In this document: positions 10,288 through 18,555 of the stretch, piece by piece | How positions within the stretch are numbered: position 1 is the stretch's first letter | Layout of the letters: each line of letters starts with the position of its first letter | NCBI RefSeq assembly: GCF_014851905.1 | Contig: NZ_JACVAQ010000002.1 | Span: 1,452,087-1,516,086 of the forward strand | DNA: 64,000 nucleotides | Source of the DNA: Pseudomonas sp. PDM14 | Lineage (GTDB): Bacteria > Pseudomonadota > Gammaproteobacteria > Pseudomonadales > Pseudomonadaceae | Direction: 5' to 3' | Program-made: the position numbers and the translations under genes | Notes under the pieces: generated by a model | What the model was told of the DNA's origin: nothing | The model's input: only the letters and a program-made list of their open reading frames with translations | Database searches by the model: none

Positions 10288-11070
10288 ATGACGCAGCACG
10301 ACAGTGGCCAGCGCATATGGCTGACCGGCGCCAGCAGCGGCATCGGCGCCGCCCTGGCCGAGGTTCTCCTGCAGCAGGGCCACCGCCTGGCGGTGAGCGC
10401 ACGCAACACCACGGCACTGCAGGCCCTGGCCGACCGTTTCCCGCAGCAGGTGCTGCTGGCGCCCGGCGACCTCACCGACGCGGCGCAGGTCAAGGCCATC
10501 GGTGAGCGCATCGGCCAGCGCTGGGGCGCGCTGGACCAGGTGATCCTCAATGCCGGCACCTGCGAATACATCGAGTCGCGACAGTTCGAGGCAGCGATGA
10601 TCGAGCGGGTCATGCGCACCAATGTGTTCGCCACCAGCCACTGCATCGAGGCTGCCCTGCCCTTGCTGCGCCTGAGCCCGGCGCCGCACCTGGTCGGCGT
10701 CGCCAGCTCGGTGACCTACCTGCCGCTGCCGCGTGCCGAAGCCTACGGCGCATCCAAGGCCGCCATGCGCTACCTGTTCGAGGCGCTGCGCATCGACCTG
10801 GCTGCCGACGGCATCGCCGTGACCCTGGTCAGCCCCGGCTTCGTCGACACCCCGCTGACCCGCGGCAACGACTTCCCCATGCCGATGCGCTGGCCGGCGG
10901 ACAAGGCCGCGCAGTACATCGCCCGGCGGCTGCCCAAGCGGCCCCACGAAATCGCCTTTCCCACGCCCTTCATCGCCACCCTGAAGCTGCTCGCCAGTCT
11001 GCCTACCGGCCTGCAACTGGCGATCGGCAAACGCCTGGCCCGCAGCGGCAAACAGGATTCCAACGCATGA
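10288..11070 (+). CDS. Short-chain dehydrogenase/reductase
   Basis: A 260-residue classical SDR. The Rossmann motif TGASSGIG is at about residues 10-17, an NAG motif (ILNAGTCEY) follows, and the catalytic Tyr-x3-Lys is in AYGASKAA, with serine in ASSVTYLP. The substrate is unknown. An in-frame ATG at 10273 overlaps the previous stop, but the ATG at 10288 has an ideal GGAGG six bases upstream, so I prefer it. The 3' end overlaps the FAD oxidoreductase start by ATGA. Within this operon it may reduce or oxidise a lipid intermediate, which is inference from context. Confidence 0.9.
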   Translation: MTQHDSGQRIWLTGASSGIGAALAEVLLQQGHRLAVSARNTTALQALADRFPQQVLLAPGDLTDAAQVKAIGERIGQRWGALDQVILNAGTCEYIESRQFEAAMIERVMRTNVFATSHCIEAALPLLRLSPAPHLVGVASSVTYLPLPRAEAYGASKAAMRYLFEALRIDLAADGIAVTLVSPGFVDTPLTRGNDFPMPMRWPADKAAQYIARRLPKRPHEIAFPTPFIATLKLLASLPTGLQLAIGKRLARSGKQDSNA

Positions 11071-12314
11071 AAATCGCCATCATCGGCAGCGGCATCTCCG
11101 GCCTGACCAGCGCCTACCTGCTCAACCGCCAGCACGACATCACCCTGTTCGAGGCCGGCGACTGGGTGGGCGGGCACACCCACACCGTCGACGTGCAAGT
11201 GGACGGGCGCGACTACGCCATCGACACCGGCTTCATCGTCTTCAACGACTGGACCTACCCTCACTTCATCAAGCTGCTCGACCAGCTCGGCGTGGCCTCG
11301 CAGCCCACCGAGATGAGCTTCTCGGTGCACGATCCGGCCAGCGGCTGCGAGTACAACGGCAACAACCTCAACAGCCTCTTCGCCCAACGCGGCAACCTGC
11401 TGTCGCCGGCGTTCTGGGGCATGCTGCGCGACATCCTGCGCTTCAACCGCGAGGCCCTCGACGACCTCGAACAGCAACGCATCGCCAGCACCACGACCCT
11501 CGGCGACTATTTGCGCATGGGCCACTACGGCACGCGCTTCATCGACCACTACATCGTGCCGATGGGCGCGGCGATCTGGTCGATGTCGCTGCAGGACATG
11601 CTCGCCTTCCCGCTGCAGTTCTTCGTGCGCTTCTTCAAGAACCACGGTCTTCTCTCGGTCAGCAATCGCCCGCAATGGCGAGTGGTCAGCGGCGGCTCGC
11701 GCAGCTACGTGGCACCGCTGAGCGCATCGTTCAGTCAGCGCATCCGCCTGAACTGCCCGGTGCAGCGCGTCGAGCGCGATGCCGAGGGCGTCACCGTCTA
11801 CAGCAGCGCCGGCAGCGAGCGCTTCGACAAGGTGGTGTTCGCCTGTCACAGCGACGACGCCCTGGCCATGCTCGCCGCGCCCACCGTCAGTGAGCGCGAG
11901 ATCCTCGGCGCCCTGCGCTACGCCGACAACGATGTGGTCCTGCACACCGACACGCGCCTGCTGCCCGACCGCCGCCTGGCCTGGGCCAGCTGGAACTACC
12001 GCCTGGGCGGTGCGCGCCATCAGCCCGCCGCGGTGACCTACGACATGAACATCCTGCAGGGCATCGCCAGCGACACCACCTTCTGCGTCAGCCTCAACCA
12101 AAGCGCGGCCATCGACCCCGCGCGCATCCTCGGCCGCTACACCTACCGCCACCCGCAGTACAGCCTGGCCGGGATCGACGCCCAGGCGCGCTGGGGCGAC
12201 ATCAACGGCCAGCAGCACAGCTATTTCTGCGGCGCCTACTGGGCCAACGGCTTTCACGAGGATGGCGTGGTCAGCGCCCTGCGCGTGGCCGACGCCTTTG
12301 GCGAGCGCCTGTGA
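11067..12314 (+). CDS. FAD-dependent oxidoreductase, COG2907/amine-oxidase type
   Basis: A 415-residue flavoprotein. The N-terminal dinucleotide-binding motif GSGISGLTSAYLL is followed by an acidic residue at the end of the second strand (LFEAGDWVGGHTHT). The middle holds the substrate domain with IVPMGAAIWSMSL, and the C-terminal FAD-binding end reads FCGAYWANGFHEDGV. This family is regularly found next to DUF1365 and CFA-synthase-like genes. In Rhodobacter sphaeroides the singlet-oxygen regulon contains a similar flavoprotein/methyltransferase pair that makes methylated and furan fatty acids (UfaD/UfaM), as I recall. A role as a fatty-acyl desaturase is therefore a good hypothesis but not proven by sequence. 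Coupled to both neighbours by overlapping stop/start codons. Confidence 0.9.
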   Translation: MKIAIIGSGISGLTSAYLLNRQHDITLFEAGDWVGGHTHTVDVQVDGRDYAIDTGFIVFNDWTYPHFIKLLDQLGVASQPTEMSFSVHDPASGCEYNGNNLNSLFAQRGNLLSPAFWGMLRDILRFNREALDDLEQQRIASTTTLGDYLRMGHYGTRFIDHYIVPMGAAIWSMSLQDMLAFPLQFFVRFFKNHGLLSVSNRPQWRVVSGGSRSYVAPLSASFSQRIRLNCPVQRVERDAEGVTVYSSAGSERFDKVVFACHSDDALAMLAAPTVSEREILGALRYADNDVVLHTDTRLLPDRRLAWASWNYRLGGARHQPAAVTYDMNILQGIASDTTFCVSLNQSAAIDPARILGRYTYRHPQYSLAGIDAQARWGDINGQQHSYFCGAYWANGFHEDGVVSALRVADAFGERL

Positions 12315-13117
12315 ACAGCGCCCTCTACAGCGGCTGGGTCAGCCATCGGCGCTACCTGCCGCGCGGCCACGCCTTCCGCTACCGCATGGGCATGCTCTAC
12401 CTCGACCTCGACGAGCAGGAACAGGTGCTCGGCCTGTCGCCTCTGGCCGGGCGCAGCCGCTTCGCCGCCTTCGCCTTTCGCGAGCGTGACTACCTGCCGC
12501 AGTTCACCCGCCACGGCACGCGCCTGATCGACGCCGTGCGCAGCCGCGTCGGTGCCGCCCTCGGCCACACGCCGCAGGGCCCGGTGTGCTTGCTGACCCA
12601 GCCGCGCAGCTGGGGCCTGGCGTTCAACCCGGCGAGTTTCTTCTACTGCCACGAAGCCGACGGCAGGCTGGCGGCGATTCTCTGCGAAGTCAGCAACACG
12701 CCCTGGCGCGAGCGCTACCACTACGTGCTGCCGCTGCCGGCAGAAGGCGCTGCGCAGTTCGCCGTGGCCAAGGCCTTCCACGTGTCGCCGTTCTTGCCGC
12801 GTGATGTGGAATACCGCATGCGCTTCAGTGCGCCGGACCAGCAGTTGCACATCCAGATGGAGGACTGGCAGGGCGCGGATCGCCTGTTCGCAGCCGGCCT
12901 CGGCCTGCAGCGCCAGCCCCTGACTCGCGCCGGCCTGCACCGGCACCTGCTGAGCTTTCCCTGGATGACCGCCAAGACCGTGCTGGCCATCTACTGGCAG
13001 GCCCTGCGCCTGTTGCTCAAACGCACCCCGATGTTTTCCCACCAGCCCGCGCAGGGTGATCTGCGCGTGGCCGAACCCCGATTCGCTGCGCAGGAGACCA
13101 CCGATGAAAAGCCCTAG
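12311..13117 (+). CDS. DUF1365 domain protein
   Basis: A 268-residue protein starting with GTG that overlaps the upstream TGA as GTGA. It contains the whole DUF1365 domain: SALYSGWVSHRRYLPRGHAFRYRMGMLYLDLDE at the N-terminus, the central LLTQPRSWGLAFNPASFFYCHE, and KAFHVSPFLPRDVEYRMRF. The C-terminal helix is followed by a basic tail. The domain has no established reaction. Its near-constant pairing with the flavoprotein before it and the methyltransferase after it suggests a shared pathway, perhaps modifying membrane acyl chains. The last 14 bases overlap the methyltransferase gene. Confidence 0.9.
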   Translation: MNSALYSGWVSHRRYLPRGHAFRYRMGMLYLDLDEQEQVLGLSPLAGRSRFAAFAFRERDYLPQFTRHGTRLIDAVRSRVGAALGHTPQGPVCLLTQPRSWGLAFNPASFFYCHEADGRLAAILCEVSNTPWRERYHYVLPLPAEGAAQFAVAKAFHVSPFLPRDVEYRMRFSAPDQQLHIQMEDWQGADRLFAAGLGLQRQPLTRAGLHRHLLSFPWMTAKTVLAIYWQALRLLLKRTPMFSHQPAQGDLRVAEPRFAAQETTDEKP

Positions 13118-14381
13118 CCTGACCACCGCAAAAACCGCCCTGTTCGCGGGCAACGGCGTGGGCGCCGGTTTGCTGCGCAGCCTCGTCCTGCGCCAGCTCG
13201 GCCTGCTGCAAAAGGGCCAGCTGACGGTCATCGAGAACGGCGAACACCTGCTGTTCGGCACGCCCGGCAGCGGCCCGCATGCGGAGATCGACGTGCTCGA
13301 CCCGGCGCTGTGGGGGCTGATCGCCGGCAACGGTTCGATCGGTTCCGGCGAGGCCTACATCCACGGTTACTGGACCACACCAGACCTGACCGCGGTGATC
13401 CGCCTGTTCGTCAGCAACCTCGATGTGCTCGACGGCATGGAGCGCGGCCTGGCGCAGCTCTTCGGCCGCCCGCTGATGCAGGGCCTGCACTGGCTCAACC
13501 GCAACACGCGCCAGGGCTCGCGCAAGAACATCGCCGCCCACTACGACCTCGGCAACGCGCTGTTCGAGCAGTTGCTCGACCCGACCATGATGTACTCGGC
13601 GGCGATGTTCACCCGCGACGAGGACAGCCTGGAGCAGGCCCAGCTGAACAAGCTCGAACGCATCTGCCAGAAGCTCGACCTGCAAGCCGACGACCACCTG
13701 CTGGAAATCGGCACCGGCTGGGGCGGCATGGCCCTGTACGCGGCCAGCCACTACGGCTGCCGGGTGACCACCACGACCCTGTCGCGCGAGCAGTACGCCT
13801 ACACCGAACAGCGCATCGCCGAGCAGGGCCTGCAGGAGCGCGTCACCCTGCTGCTCAAGGACTACCGCGACCTCGACGGCCGCTACGACAAGCTGGTTTC
13901 GATCGAGATGATCGAGGCGGTCGGCCATCGCTTCCTGCCCACCTACTTCAAGCAGTGCGCACGCCTGCTCAAGGACGATGGCCTGATGCTGCTGCAGGCC
14001 ATCACCATCCGCGACCAGCGCTATGAGCAGGCGAAGAACGCCGTGGACTTCATCCAGCGCTACATATTCCCCGGCGGTGCCCTGCCGTCGGTGCAGAAGA
14101 TGTTGCAGGTGATCACCAAGGACAGCGACCTCAACCTGCACCACATGGAAGACTTCGGCCTGCACTACGCCCGCACCTTGCGCCTGTGGCACGACAACCT
14201 GCGCCGCGCCCGGCACACCCTGGAACAGCTCGGCTACGACGAGCACTTCTACCGGCTGTGGGAGTTCTACCTGTGCTACTGCGAGGGCGGCTTCCTCGAG
14301 CGCACCATCGGCACCGCACAACTGCTGCTGGCCAAACCCCAGGCGCGCCCGGCGCCGCTGCTCGGCCACTTCGGCGCCTGA
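13104..14381 (+). CDS. CFA-synthase-like SAM-dependent fatty-acyl methyltransferase
   Basis: A 425-residue relative of cyclopropane-fatty-acyl-phospholipid synthase. Residues about 150-165 hold EHYDLGN-like AAHYDLGNALFEQLLD, and the SAM site is IGTGWGGMALYAA near 207-219. Bicarbonate ligands of E. coli Cfa (Cys139, Glu239, His266 from memory) map as follows: MQYSC becomes MMYSA, so Cys to Ala; Glu is kept in EMIEAVG; LLHTIG becomes LLQAIT, so His to Gln. These changes argue for methyl transfer to an acyl double bond rather than ring closure, as in UfaM-type enzymes. ATG 13104 with AGGAG upstream is preferred over an in-frame ATG at 13056 inside the DUF1365 gene. Confidence 0.88.
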   Translation: MKSPSLTTAKTALFAGNGVGAGLLRSLVLRQLGLLQKGQLTVIENGEHLLFGTPGSGPHAEIDVLDPALWGLIAGNGSIGSGEAYIHGYWTTPDLTAVIRLFVSNLDVLDGMERGLAQLFGRPLMQGLHWLNRNTRQGSRKNIAAHYDLGNALFEQLLDPTMMYSAAMFTRDEDSLEQAQLNKLERICQKLDLQADDHLLEIGTGWGGMALYAASHYGCRVTTTTLSREQYAYTEQRIAEQGLQERVTLLLKDYRDLDGRYDKLVSIEMIEAVGHRFLPTYFKQCARLLKDDGLMLLQAITIRDQRYEQAKNAVDFIQRYIFPGGALPSVQKMLQVITKDSDLNLHHMEDFGLHYARTLRLWHDNLRRARHTLEQLGYDEHFYRLWEFYLCYCEGGFLERTIGTAQLLLAKPQARPAPLLGHFGA

Positions 14382-14888
14382 GTGAACGCAATCCAGCGCA
14401 ACCTGGCCAACGCCGCGCTGTTCCAGCTCGGCTGGTTCACCTGCGTGTTCGGCGCGCAGCGGCCCTGGCTGTTGCTGGTCGCGCTCGCCTGCCTGTTGCT
14501 GCACCTGTTGTGGCTGGCCGGGCCGCGGGAGTGGCGATTGATCGCGGCGGTGACGTTGCTTGGCAGCACGCTGGACTCGCTGCTGCTCAACCTCGGCGTG
14601 TTCGACTTCGCCGGTGACAGTGTGCTGCTGCCGCTGTGGCTGGCCCTGCTCTGGGCGCTGTTCGCCAGCACCCTGGCCCACTGCCTGGCCTGGACTGCAC
14701 GCCCCTGGTGGCTGGGAGCCCTGCTCGGCGCGCTCGGCGGGCCGCTGTCGTATCTCGCCGGATCACGCCTGGCCGATGTCGCGCTGCCACTTGGCACGCT
14801 GCCAACCCTGGCGCTCCTGGCGCTGCTCTGGGCCGGCGTGCTGCCGACCTGCCATGCCCTGGCGGATCGGTTCAGGCGGTTACGCTAG
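14382..14888 (+). CDS. DUF2878 integral membrane protein
   Basis: A 168-residue very hydrophobic protein with about five transmembrane segments (roughly residues 8-25, 28-45, 50-68, 73-92, 98-118 and a C-terminal one near 128-152). It matches DUF2878, a family usually at the end of FAD/DUF1365/CFA clusters. Translation starts at the GTG placed immediately after the methyltransferase stop. The 3' end overlaps the oppositely oriented GlxA gene by 9 bases. Its function is unknown; membrane placement fits a partner for enzymes acting on phospholipid acyl chains. It is probably the last gene of the light operon; I see no hairpin terminator after it. Confidence 0.83.
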   Translation: MNAIQRNLANAALFQLGWFTCVFGAQRPWLLLVALACLLLHLLWLAGPREWRLIAAVTLLGSTLDSLLLNLGVFDFAGDSVLLPLWLALLWALFASTLAHCLAWTARPWWLGALLGALGGPLSYLAGSRLADVALPLGTLPTLALLALLWAGVLPTCHALADRFRRLR

Positions 14889-15887
14889 TTCGGTCCTTTC
14901 CCCGTTCGGCGCGCTCACACCGAAGCGCTTGCGGTAGTCGCTGGGGGCCAGGCCGGTGATCTTGCGGAAGGTACTGCGGAAGGCGCCGGGGTCCTGGTAG
15001 CCGACGACCCAGGCGATGTGGTCGACCGTGTCGTTGGTGAATTCGAGCATCTCGCGCGCCTTGCCCACCCGCACGTGCTGGCAGTACTCGGTGGGCTTGA
15101 GCCCGGTGGCGGCACGGAAGCGGCGCAGGAAGGTGCGCTCTTCCAGGCCCGCACGCTCGGCCATGCTCGCCAGCGACACGTCCACTGCGCCGCTGGCCTG
15201 CAGCCAGTGCTGCACCTTGAGCACGGCGGCGTCGCCGTGGCTGAGGATCGGCGAGAAATTGCTGCCGCACTCACGCGCGCTGTCACTGTGCTCGACCATC
15301 AGGAAACGCGCGGTGTGCGCGGCAATGCTCGGGCCCATCAGGCGGTCGACCAGGCGCAGGCCCAGCTCGGCCCAGGCCATCAGCCCGGCGCTGGTGATGA
15401 TGTCGCCATCATCGACGATGGGCGTGTCGAGCTGCACGCTGATGCTGGGGTAGCGCTCGGCAAGGGTCTTGGCACTGGTCCAGTGGGTGGTCACCTTGCG
15501 CCCGTCGAGCAGGCCGGTTTCCGCCAGCAGGAACGCCCCCAGGCACACCGAGCCCACGGCTGCGCCAGCAGCATGCCGCGCACGAATCCACTCGGCCAGC
15601 AGCCGCAGCGTCGCCCCCTCAGGCGGCTCGGCCAGCGAAGGCGGCAGCAGCACGGCAACCAGCGTGCTGTCGCTGCCGGGCAAGCTGTCGAAGCCACGCT
15701 CCAGCGCCCGGCCCTGGGCATTCAGACGCCAGTGGCTGATGCGCAGGCGTGGCACTTGCGCCGCGCCCTGCTCGCTGGCCATGCGGTTGGCCACCTCGAA
15801 CAGGTCGGTCAGGCCGCCCACTGCCGAGGTCTGCGCGCCGGGATACACCAGCAGGCCGATCTCGGCGATCACTTGGGGGGTGTTCAT
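14880..15887 (-). CDS. GlxA-family AraC-type transcriptional regulator
   Basis: A 335-residue regulator with an N-terminal DJ-1/PfpI (glutamine amidotransferase-like) domain (IAEIGLLVYPGAQTSAVGGLTDLFEVANR, nucleophile-elbow-like VGSVCLGAFLLAETGLLDGRKVTTHW) and a C-terminal AraC domain with two helix-turn-helices (LASMAERAGLEERTFLRRFRAATG and DHIAWVVGYQDPGAFRSTFRKITG). The effector is unknown. I chose ATG 15887 (MNTPQVIAEIG) over a longer frame whose extra 30 residues do not look conserved. It is divergent from the cysteine hydrolase gene across about 100 bases and probably controls it. Confidence 0.9.
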   Translation of the reverse strand: MNTPQVIAEIGLLVYPGAQTSAVGGLTDLFEVANRMASEQGAAQVPRLRISHWRLNAQGRALERGFDSLPGSDSTLVAVLLPPSLAEPPEGATLRLLAEWIRARHAAGAAVGSVCLGAFLLAETGLLDGRKVTTHWTSAKTLAERYPSISVQLDTPIVDDGDIITSAGLMAWAELGLRLVDRLMGPSIAAHTARFLMVEHSDSARECGSNFSPILSHGDAAVLKVQHWLQASGAVDVSLASMAERAGLEERTFLRRFRAATGLKPTEYCQHVRVGKAREMLEFTNDTVDHIAWVVGYQDPGAFRSTFRKITGLAPSDYRKRFGVSAPNGERTELA

Positions 15888-15991
15888 TGTCAGTTTACCC
15901 ACGCTAGTTGTCGTTCCCGCCAATCCCCGGAGGCCGTGCCGGGCGCAATACTGGCCCCAACACGAACACACACCCATCCGAGGAAACCATC

Positions 15992-16540
15992 ATGTCCAAA
16001 CAAGCGCTCATCGTAGTGGATATCCAGAACGACTACTTCCCCGCCGGCAAATGGCCTCTGGTCGGTGCCCACGCCGCGGCCGACAACGCAGCGAAGATCA
16101 TCCAGGCGCACCGCGCCGCCGGCGACCTGGTGGTGCACATCCGCCATGAATTCCCCAGCGACGACGCGCCGTTCTTCGTGCCGGGCTCCGAAGGCGCACA
16201 ACTGCACCCGAAAGTGCTCAACCGCGCCGACGAGCCGGTGGTGGTGAAGCAGCACATCAACTCCTTCCGCGAAACCGAACTCAAGGCCGTGCTCGACCAG
16301 CACGGCATCGACACCCTGGTGGTGGTCGGCAGCATGAGCCACATGTGCATCGACGGCATCACCCGCGCCGCGGTCGACTTCGGCTACCCGGTGACCGTGA
16401 TCCACGACGCCTGCGCCACCCTCGACCTGGCGTTCAACGGCGTCAAGGTGCCGGCCGCCCAGGTGCATGCCGCGTTCATGGCCGCCCTGCAGTTCGGCTA
16501 CGCCACCCTGCTGTCCACCGAGGAGTTCCTGGCCGGCTGA
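15992..16540 (+). CDS. Cysteine hydrolase of the isochorismatase superfamily
   Basis: A 182-residue isochorismatase-fold hydrolase. The catalytic triad is visible: Asp in VVDIQNDYF, Lys in HPKVLNRADEPVVVKQ, and the nucleophilic Cys in SHMCIDGITRAA with the usual cis-peptide VGSMSH before it. Members act on amides such as nicotinamide or ureidoacrylate, or on isochorismate; the exact substrate cannot be read from these motifs. AGGAAACC lies upstream of ATG 15992. It is divergent from the GlxA-type regulator, a pairing common in Pseudomonas. A clear terminator follows. Confidence 0.92.
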   Translation: MSKQALIVVDIQNDYFPAGKWPLVGAHAAADNAAKIIQAHRAAGDLVVHIRHEFPSDDAPFFVPGSEGAQLHPKVLNRADEPVVVKQHINSFRETELKAVLDQHGIDTLVVVGSMSHMCIDGITRAAVDFGYPVTVIHDACATLDLAFNGVKVPAAQVHAAFMAALQFGYATLLSTEEFLAG

Positions 16541-16567
16541 CCGGACCGGTTCGTCACCCGCCGATAG

Positions 16568-16599
16568 CGGCGCAGCGCCTCGGTGCTGCGCCGTTTTTT
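16568..16599 (+). terminator. Rho-independent terminator of the cysteine hydrolase gene
   Basis: Nine-base stem 16568-16576 with 16585-16593 (CGGCGCAGC/GCTGCGCCG), 8-nt loop, followed by six T residues. Confidence 0.92.
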
Positions 16600-16680
16600 C
16601 CTGTCACCGCCGAATGAGCCGGGAGCGGCGTCGGTCGCCCCGGCGCGCGATTCGCCGGCGCCTGCCGTACACTGCGCGGC

Positions 16681-16989
16681 ATGAGTCAGATTCCCCTCAC
16701 CCAACTCCCCACCACGCCACGTGTCACCTGTTCCACCTGCGCCGCCTGCTGCTGCCAGCTGGAAGTCATGCTGATCACCGATACCGGCGTGCCGCCACGC
16801 TTCATCGACACCGACGACTGGGGCGGCGAAGTGATGCGCCGCCTGGATGACGGCTGGTGCGCGGCGCTGGACCGCGACAGCATGCGCTGCACGATCTACG
16901 AGCTGCGCCCGCTGATCTGTCGCGAATTCGAGATGGGCTCGCCGGAGTGCGTCGACGAGCGCGGCGGCATGGGTGCGATCTACCGTTAA
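16681..16989 (+). CDS. YkgJ-family cysteine-cluster protein
   Basis: A 102-residue protein of the YkgJ group (putative zinc or iron-sulfur chelators). The N-terminal cluster CSTCAACCCQLE (about residues 18-29) is followed by single cysteines in GWCAAL, MRCTIYELRPLICREF and SPEC, giving the typical C-x2-C-x2-CC plus C-x-nC layout. The metal and partner are unknown; related domains are found in proteins that modify ribosomes or flagella. It is a single gene with about 140 bases before it containing the upstream terminator. Confidence 0.88.
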   Translation: MSQIPLTQLPTTPRVTCSTCAACCCQLEVMLITDTGVPPRFIDTDDWGGEVMRRLDDGWCAALDRDSMRCTIYELRPLICREFEMGSPECVDERGGMGAIYR

Positions 16990-17085
16990 CCTTATGCGCA
17001 AGGCGTCGTATACGCGGGTAGGCACCCATGGCTGATCAGAGCCACGCAGGCTCCCGGCAGGACACTCCGCCGAAATGGCGGCCAT

Positions 17086-17116
17086 AAAAAAGCCGGGCAT
17101 CAAGCCCGGCTTTTTT
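17086..17116. terminator. Bidirectional terminator between ykgJ-like gene and pagL
   Basis: Arms 17086-17098 and 17104-17116 (A-run plus AGCCGGGC / GCCCGGCT plus T-run) pair completely around a 5-nt loop. It has an A-run on the left and a T-run on the right, so it works for the converging genes on both strands. Confidence 0.93.
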
Positions 17117-17135
17117 CCATGCCATACGGCTGCGC

Positions 17136-17648
17136 TTAGAAGCTCATGCGGTAATGCAGGCTGTACGCCTCGACGCCATCGTTCGGCTGCTTGATGCCGG
17201 CGTTGGAGTAGTGGATCGCACGGATGCCCACTTCCTGCCCCGAGAAACGCAGGCCTGCGCCAATGCGGTCTTCGAACTGGAAGGACGAACCGAGGTTGTT
17301 GCTTTCCAGCTGAGTGTTCTCGAAAGCGGCCACACCGATACCGGCTTCCAGATACGGCTTGACGTTTTCACCGGCGAATTCGTAAACGAATACCGGGGTG
17401 AACGACAGGCTGTGGTTGCTGGATGTCTCGTCGCCATCCCAGAAGGTGTAGGCAGCATCCCAATAGCCGGTCAGACGGCCGACGTCGCTGGCGAACCAGC
17501 TTTTGTCCCAATTCCACTGCGCACCCAGGCGATAGACCATGGTGGAGTCACCGGATTGGCCGACAGCGGCGGTGAAATCAACCGCCTGCGCAGAAAGGCT
17601 GCCCATGCTCAGAGCAGTGGCAGCAACCAAGGAAAGGATCTTCTTCAT
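17136..17648 (-). CDS. pagL: Lipid A 3-O-deacylase PagL
   Basis: Outer-membrane beta-barrel hydrolase that removes the 3-position acyl chain of lipid A. The ATG at 17648 gives 170 residues with a clear signal peptide (MKKILSLVAATALSMGSLSAQA, cut after 22). The catalytic triad is present: His146 and Ser148 in AIHYSNAG and Glu160 in DGVEAYSLHY. The chain ends in Phe, as outer-membrane barrels need. It is next to murI as in P. aeruginosa (PA4661/PA4662). A longer in-frame frame upstream is murI antisense and not used. A promoter with TATAAT sits about 50 bases upstream. Confidence 0.93.
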   Translation of the reverse strand: MKKILSLVAATALSMGSLSAQAVDFTAAVGQSGDSTMVYRLGAQWNWDKSWFASDVGRLTGYWDAAYTFWDGDETSSNHSLSFTPVFVYEFAGENVKPYLEAGIGVAAFENTQLESNNLGSSFQFEDRIGAGLRFSGQEVGIRAIHYSNAGIKQPNDGVEAYSLHYRMSF

Positions 17649-17699
17649 GTAAACGTCCTGTACCGAAGGGAGTGATAAGGCTAAGTCACACGCCAGAGG

Positions 17700-17728
17700 A
17701 TTATAGAAACCTCCGAGGGCTCGGAAAG
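17700..17728 (-). promoter_or_regulatory. Likely promoter of pagL
   Basis: On the minus strand a consensus TATAAT (plus coordinates 17700-17705) lies 52 bases before the pagL ATG, with a poor -35 (CTTTCC or TTTCCG, 16-17 bases upstream). A short hairpin GGGCT/AGCCC overlaps the spacer and may be the murI transcript end. Confidence 0.5.
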
Positions 17729-17757
17729 CCCGAATCACAGATAATTCAGAGTATTTT

Positions 17758-18555
17758 TTAAGTCGATAGCGCCAAAACCTCGACCATTTCCGACCACAGC
17801 ACCGGCAGCACGCGCTGCAGCTGCTGCACGTCGCCACTGGACCACAGCCGGGTGGCCACGGCGCTCCCCGACTCGGCGCGCAGTTCACGCTGGTCGAGCA
17901 GATTTTGCAACTGGCGTGCCACGGCAGGGCCGGTGTCCACCAGGCGCACCTGCTCTGGCACCAGCTCGCGCAGCAGCGGCTTGATGAACGGGTAATGGGT
18001 ACAGCCGAGAATCAGTGTGTCGCAGCCTTCGGCGAGCAGCGGCGCGACCCAGCCCTGCAGCAGTTCACGGGTACGCGGGGTGTCCAGCTCACCCGCCTCG
18101 ATCTGCTCGACCAGGCCCGGGCACGGCTGGGTGACCACGCGCACATCGCTGGCGAACCGGTCGAGCAGAGCCGCGAACTTGGCGCTTTTCAGCGTACCGG
18201 TGGTGGCCAGCACGCCAACCACGCCACTGCGCGTGGCGGCCGCCGCCGGCTTCACCGCCGGCTCCATGCCGACGATGGGCAGATCCGGGTAGCGCTCGCG
18301 CAGGTCGGCCACCGCGGCGGCGGTGGCGGTGTTGCAGGCCAGCACCAGCGCCTTGGCGCCCTGCCCCAGGAGAAACTCGGTGATGCGCTGGCTGCGCTCG
18401 CGGATGAACTCCGGGCTCTTTTCGCCGTAGGGCACATGCCCGCTGTCGGCGACGTACAACAGGGATTCGTCGGGCAGACGTGCACGAATCTCGTGCAGCA
18501 CCGAGAGCCCGCCAACGCCGGAATCGAACACGCCGATCGGCGCCGCATTGCTCAT
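17758..18555 (-). CDS. murI: Glutamate racemase
   Basis: Cytosolic, cofactor-independent enzyme that makes D-glutamate for peptidoglycan. The 265 residues carry both catalytic cysteines: Cys74 in [10 protein letters not shown] and Cys185 in ILGCTHYPF. The N-terminus [14 protein letters not shown] and the D-S-G/P-Y-G-E pocket are intact. ATG 18555 overlaps the moeB stop as ATGA; an earlier in-frame ATG at 18579 would lie inside moeB. It is the last gene of the hemA-prfA-prmC-moeB-murI operon. Confidence 0.96.
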   Translation of the reverse strand: MSNAAPIGVFDSGVGGLSVLHEIRARLPDESLLYVADSGHVPYGEKSPEFIRERSQRITEFLLGQGAKALVLACNTATAAAVADLRERYPDLPIVGMEPAVKPAAAATRSGVVGVLATTGTLKSAKFAALLDRFASDVRVVTQPCPGLVEQIEAGELDTPRTRELLQGWVAPLLAEGCDTLILGCTHYPFIKPLLRELVPEQVRLVDTGPAVARQLQNLLDQRELRAESGSAVATRLWSSGDVQQLQRVLPVLWSEMVEVLALST

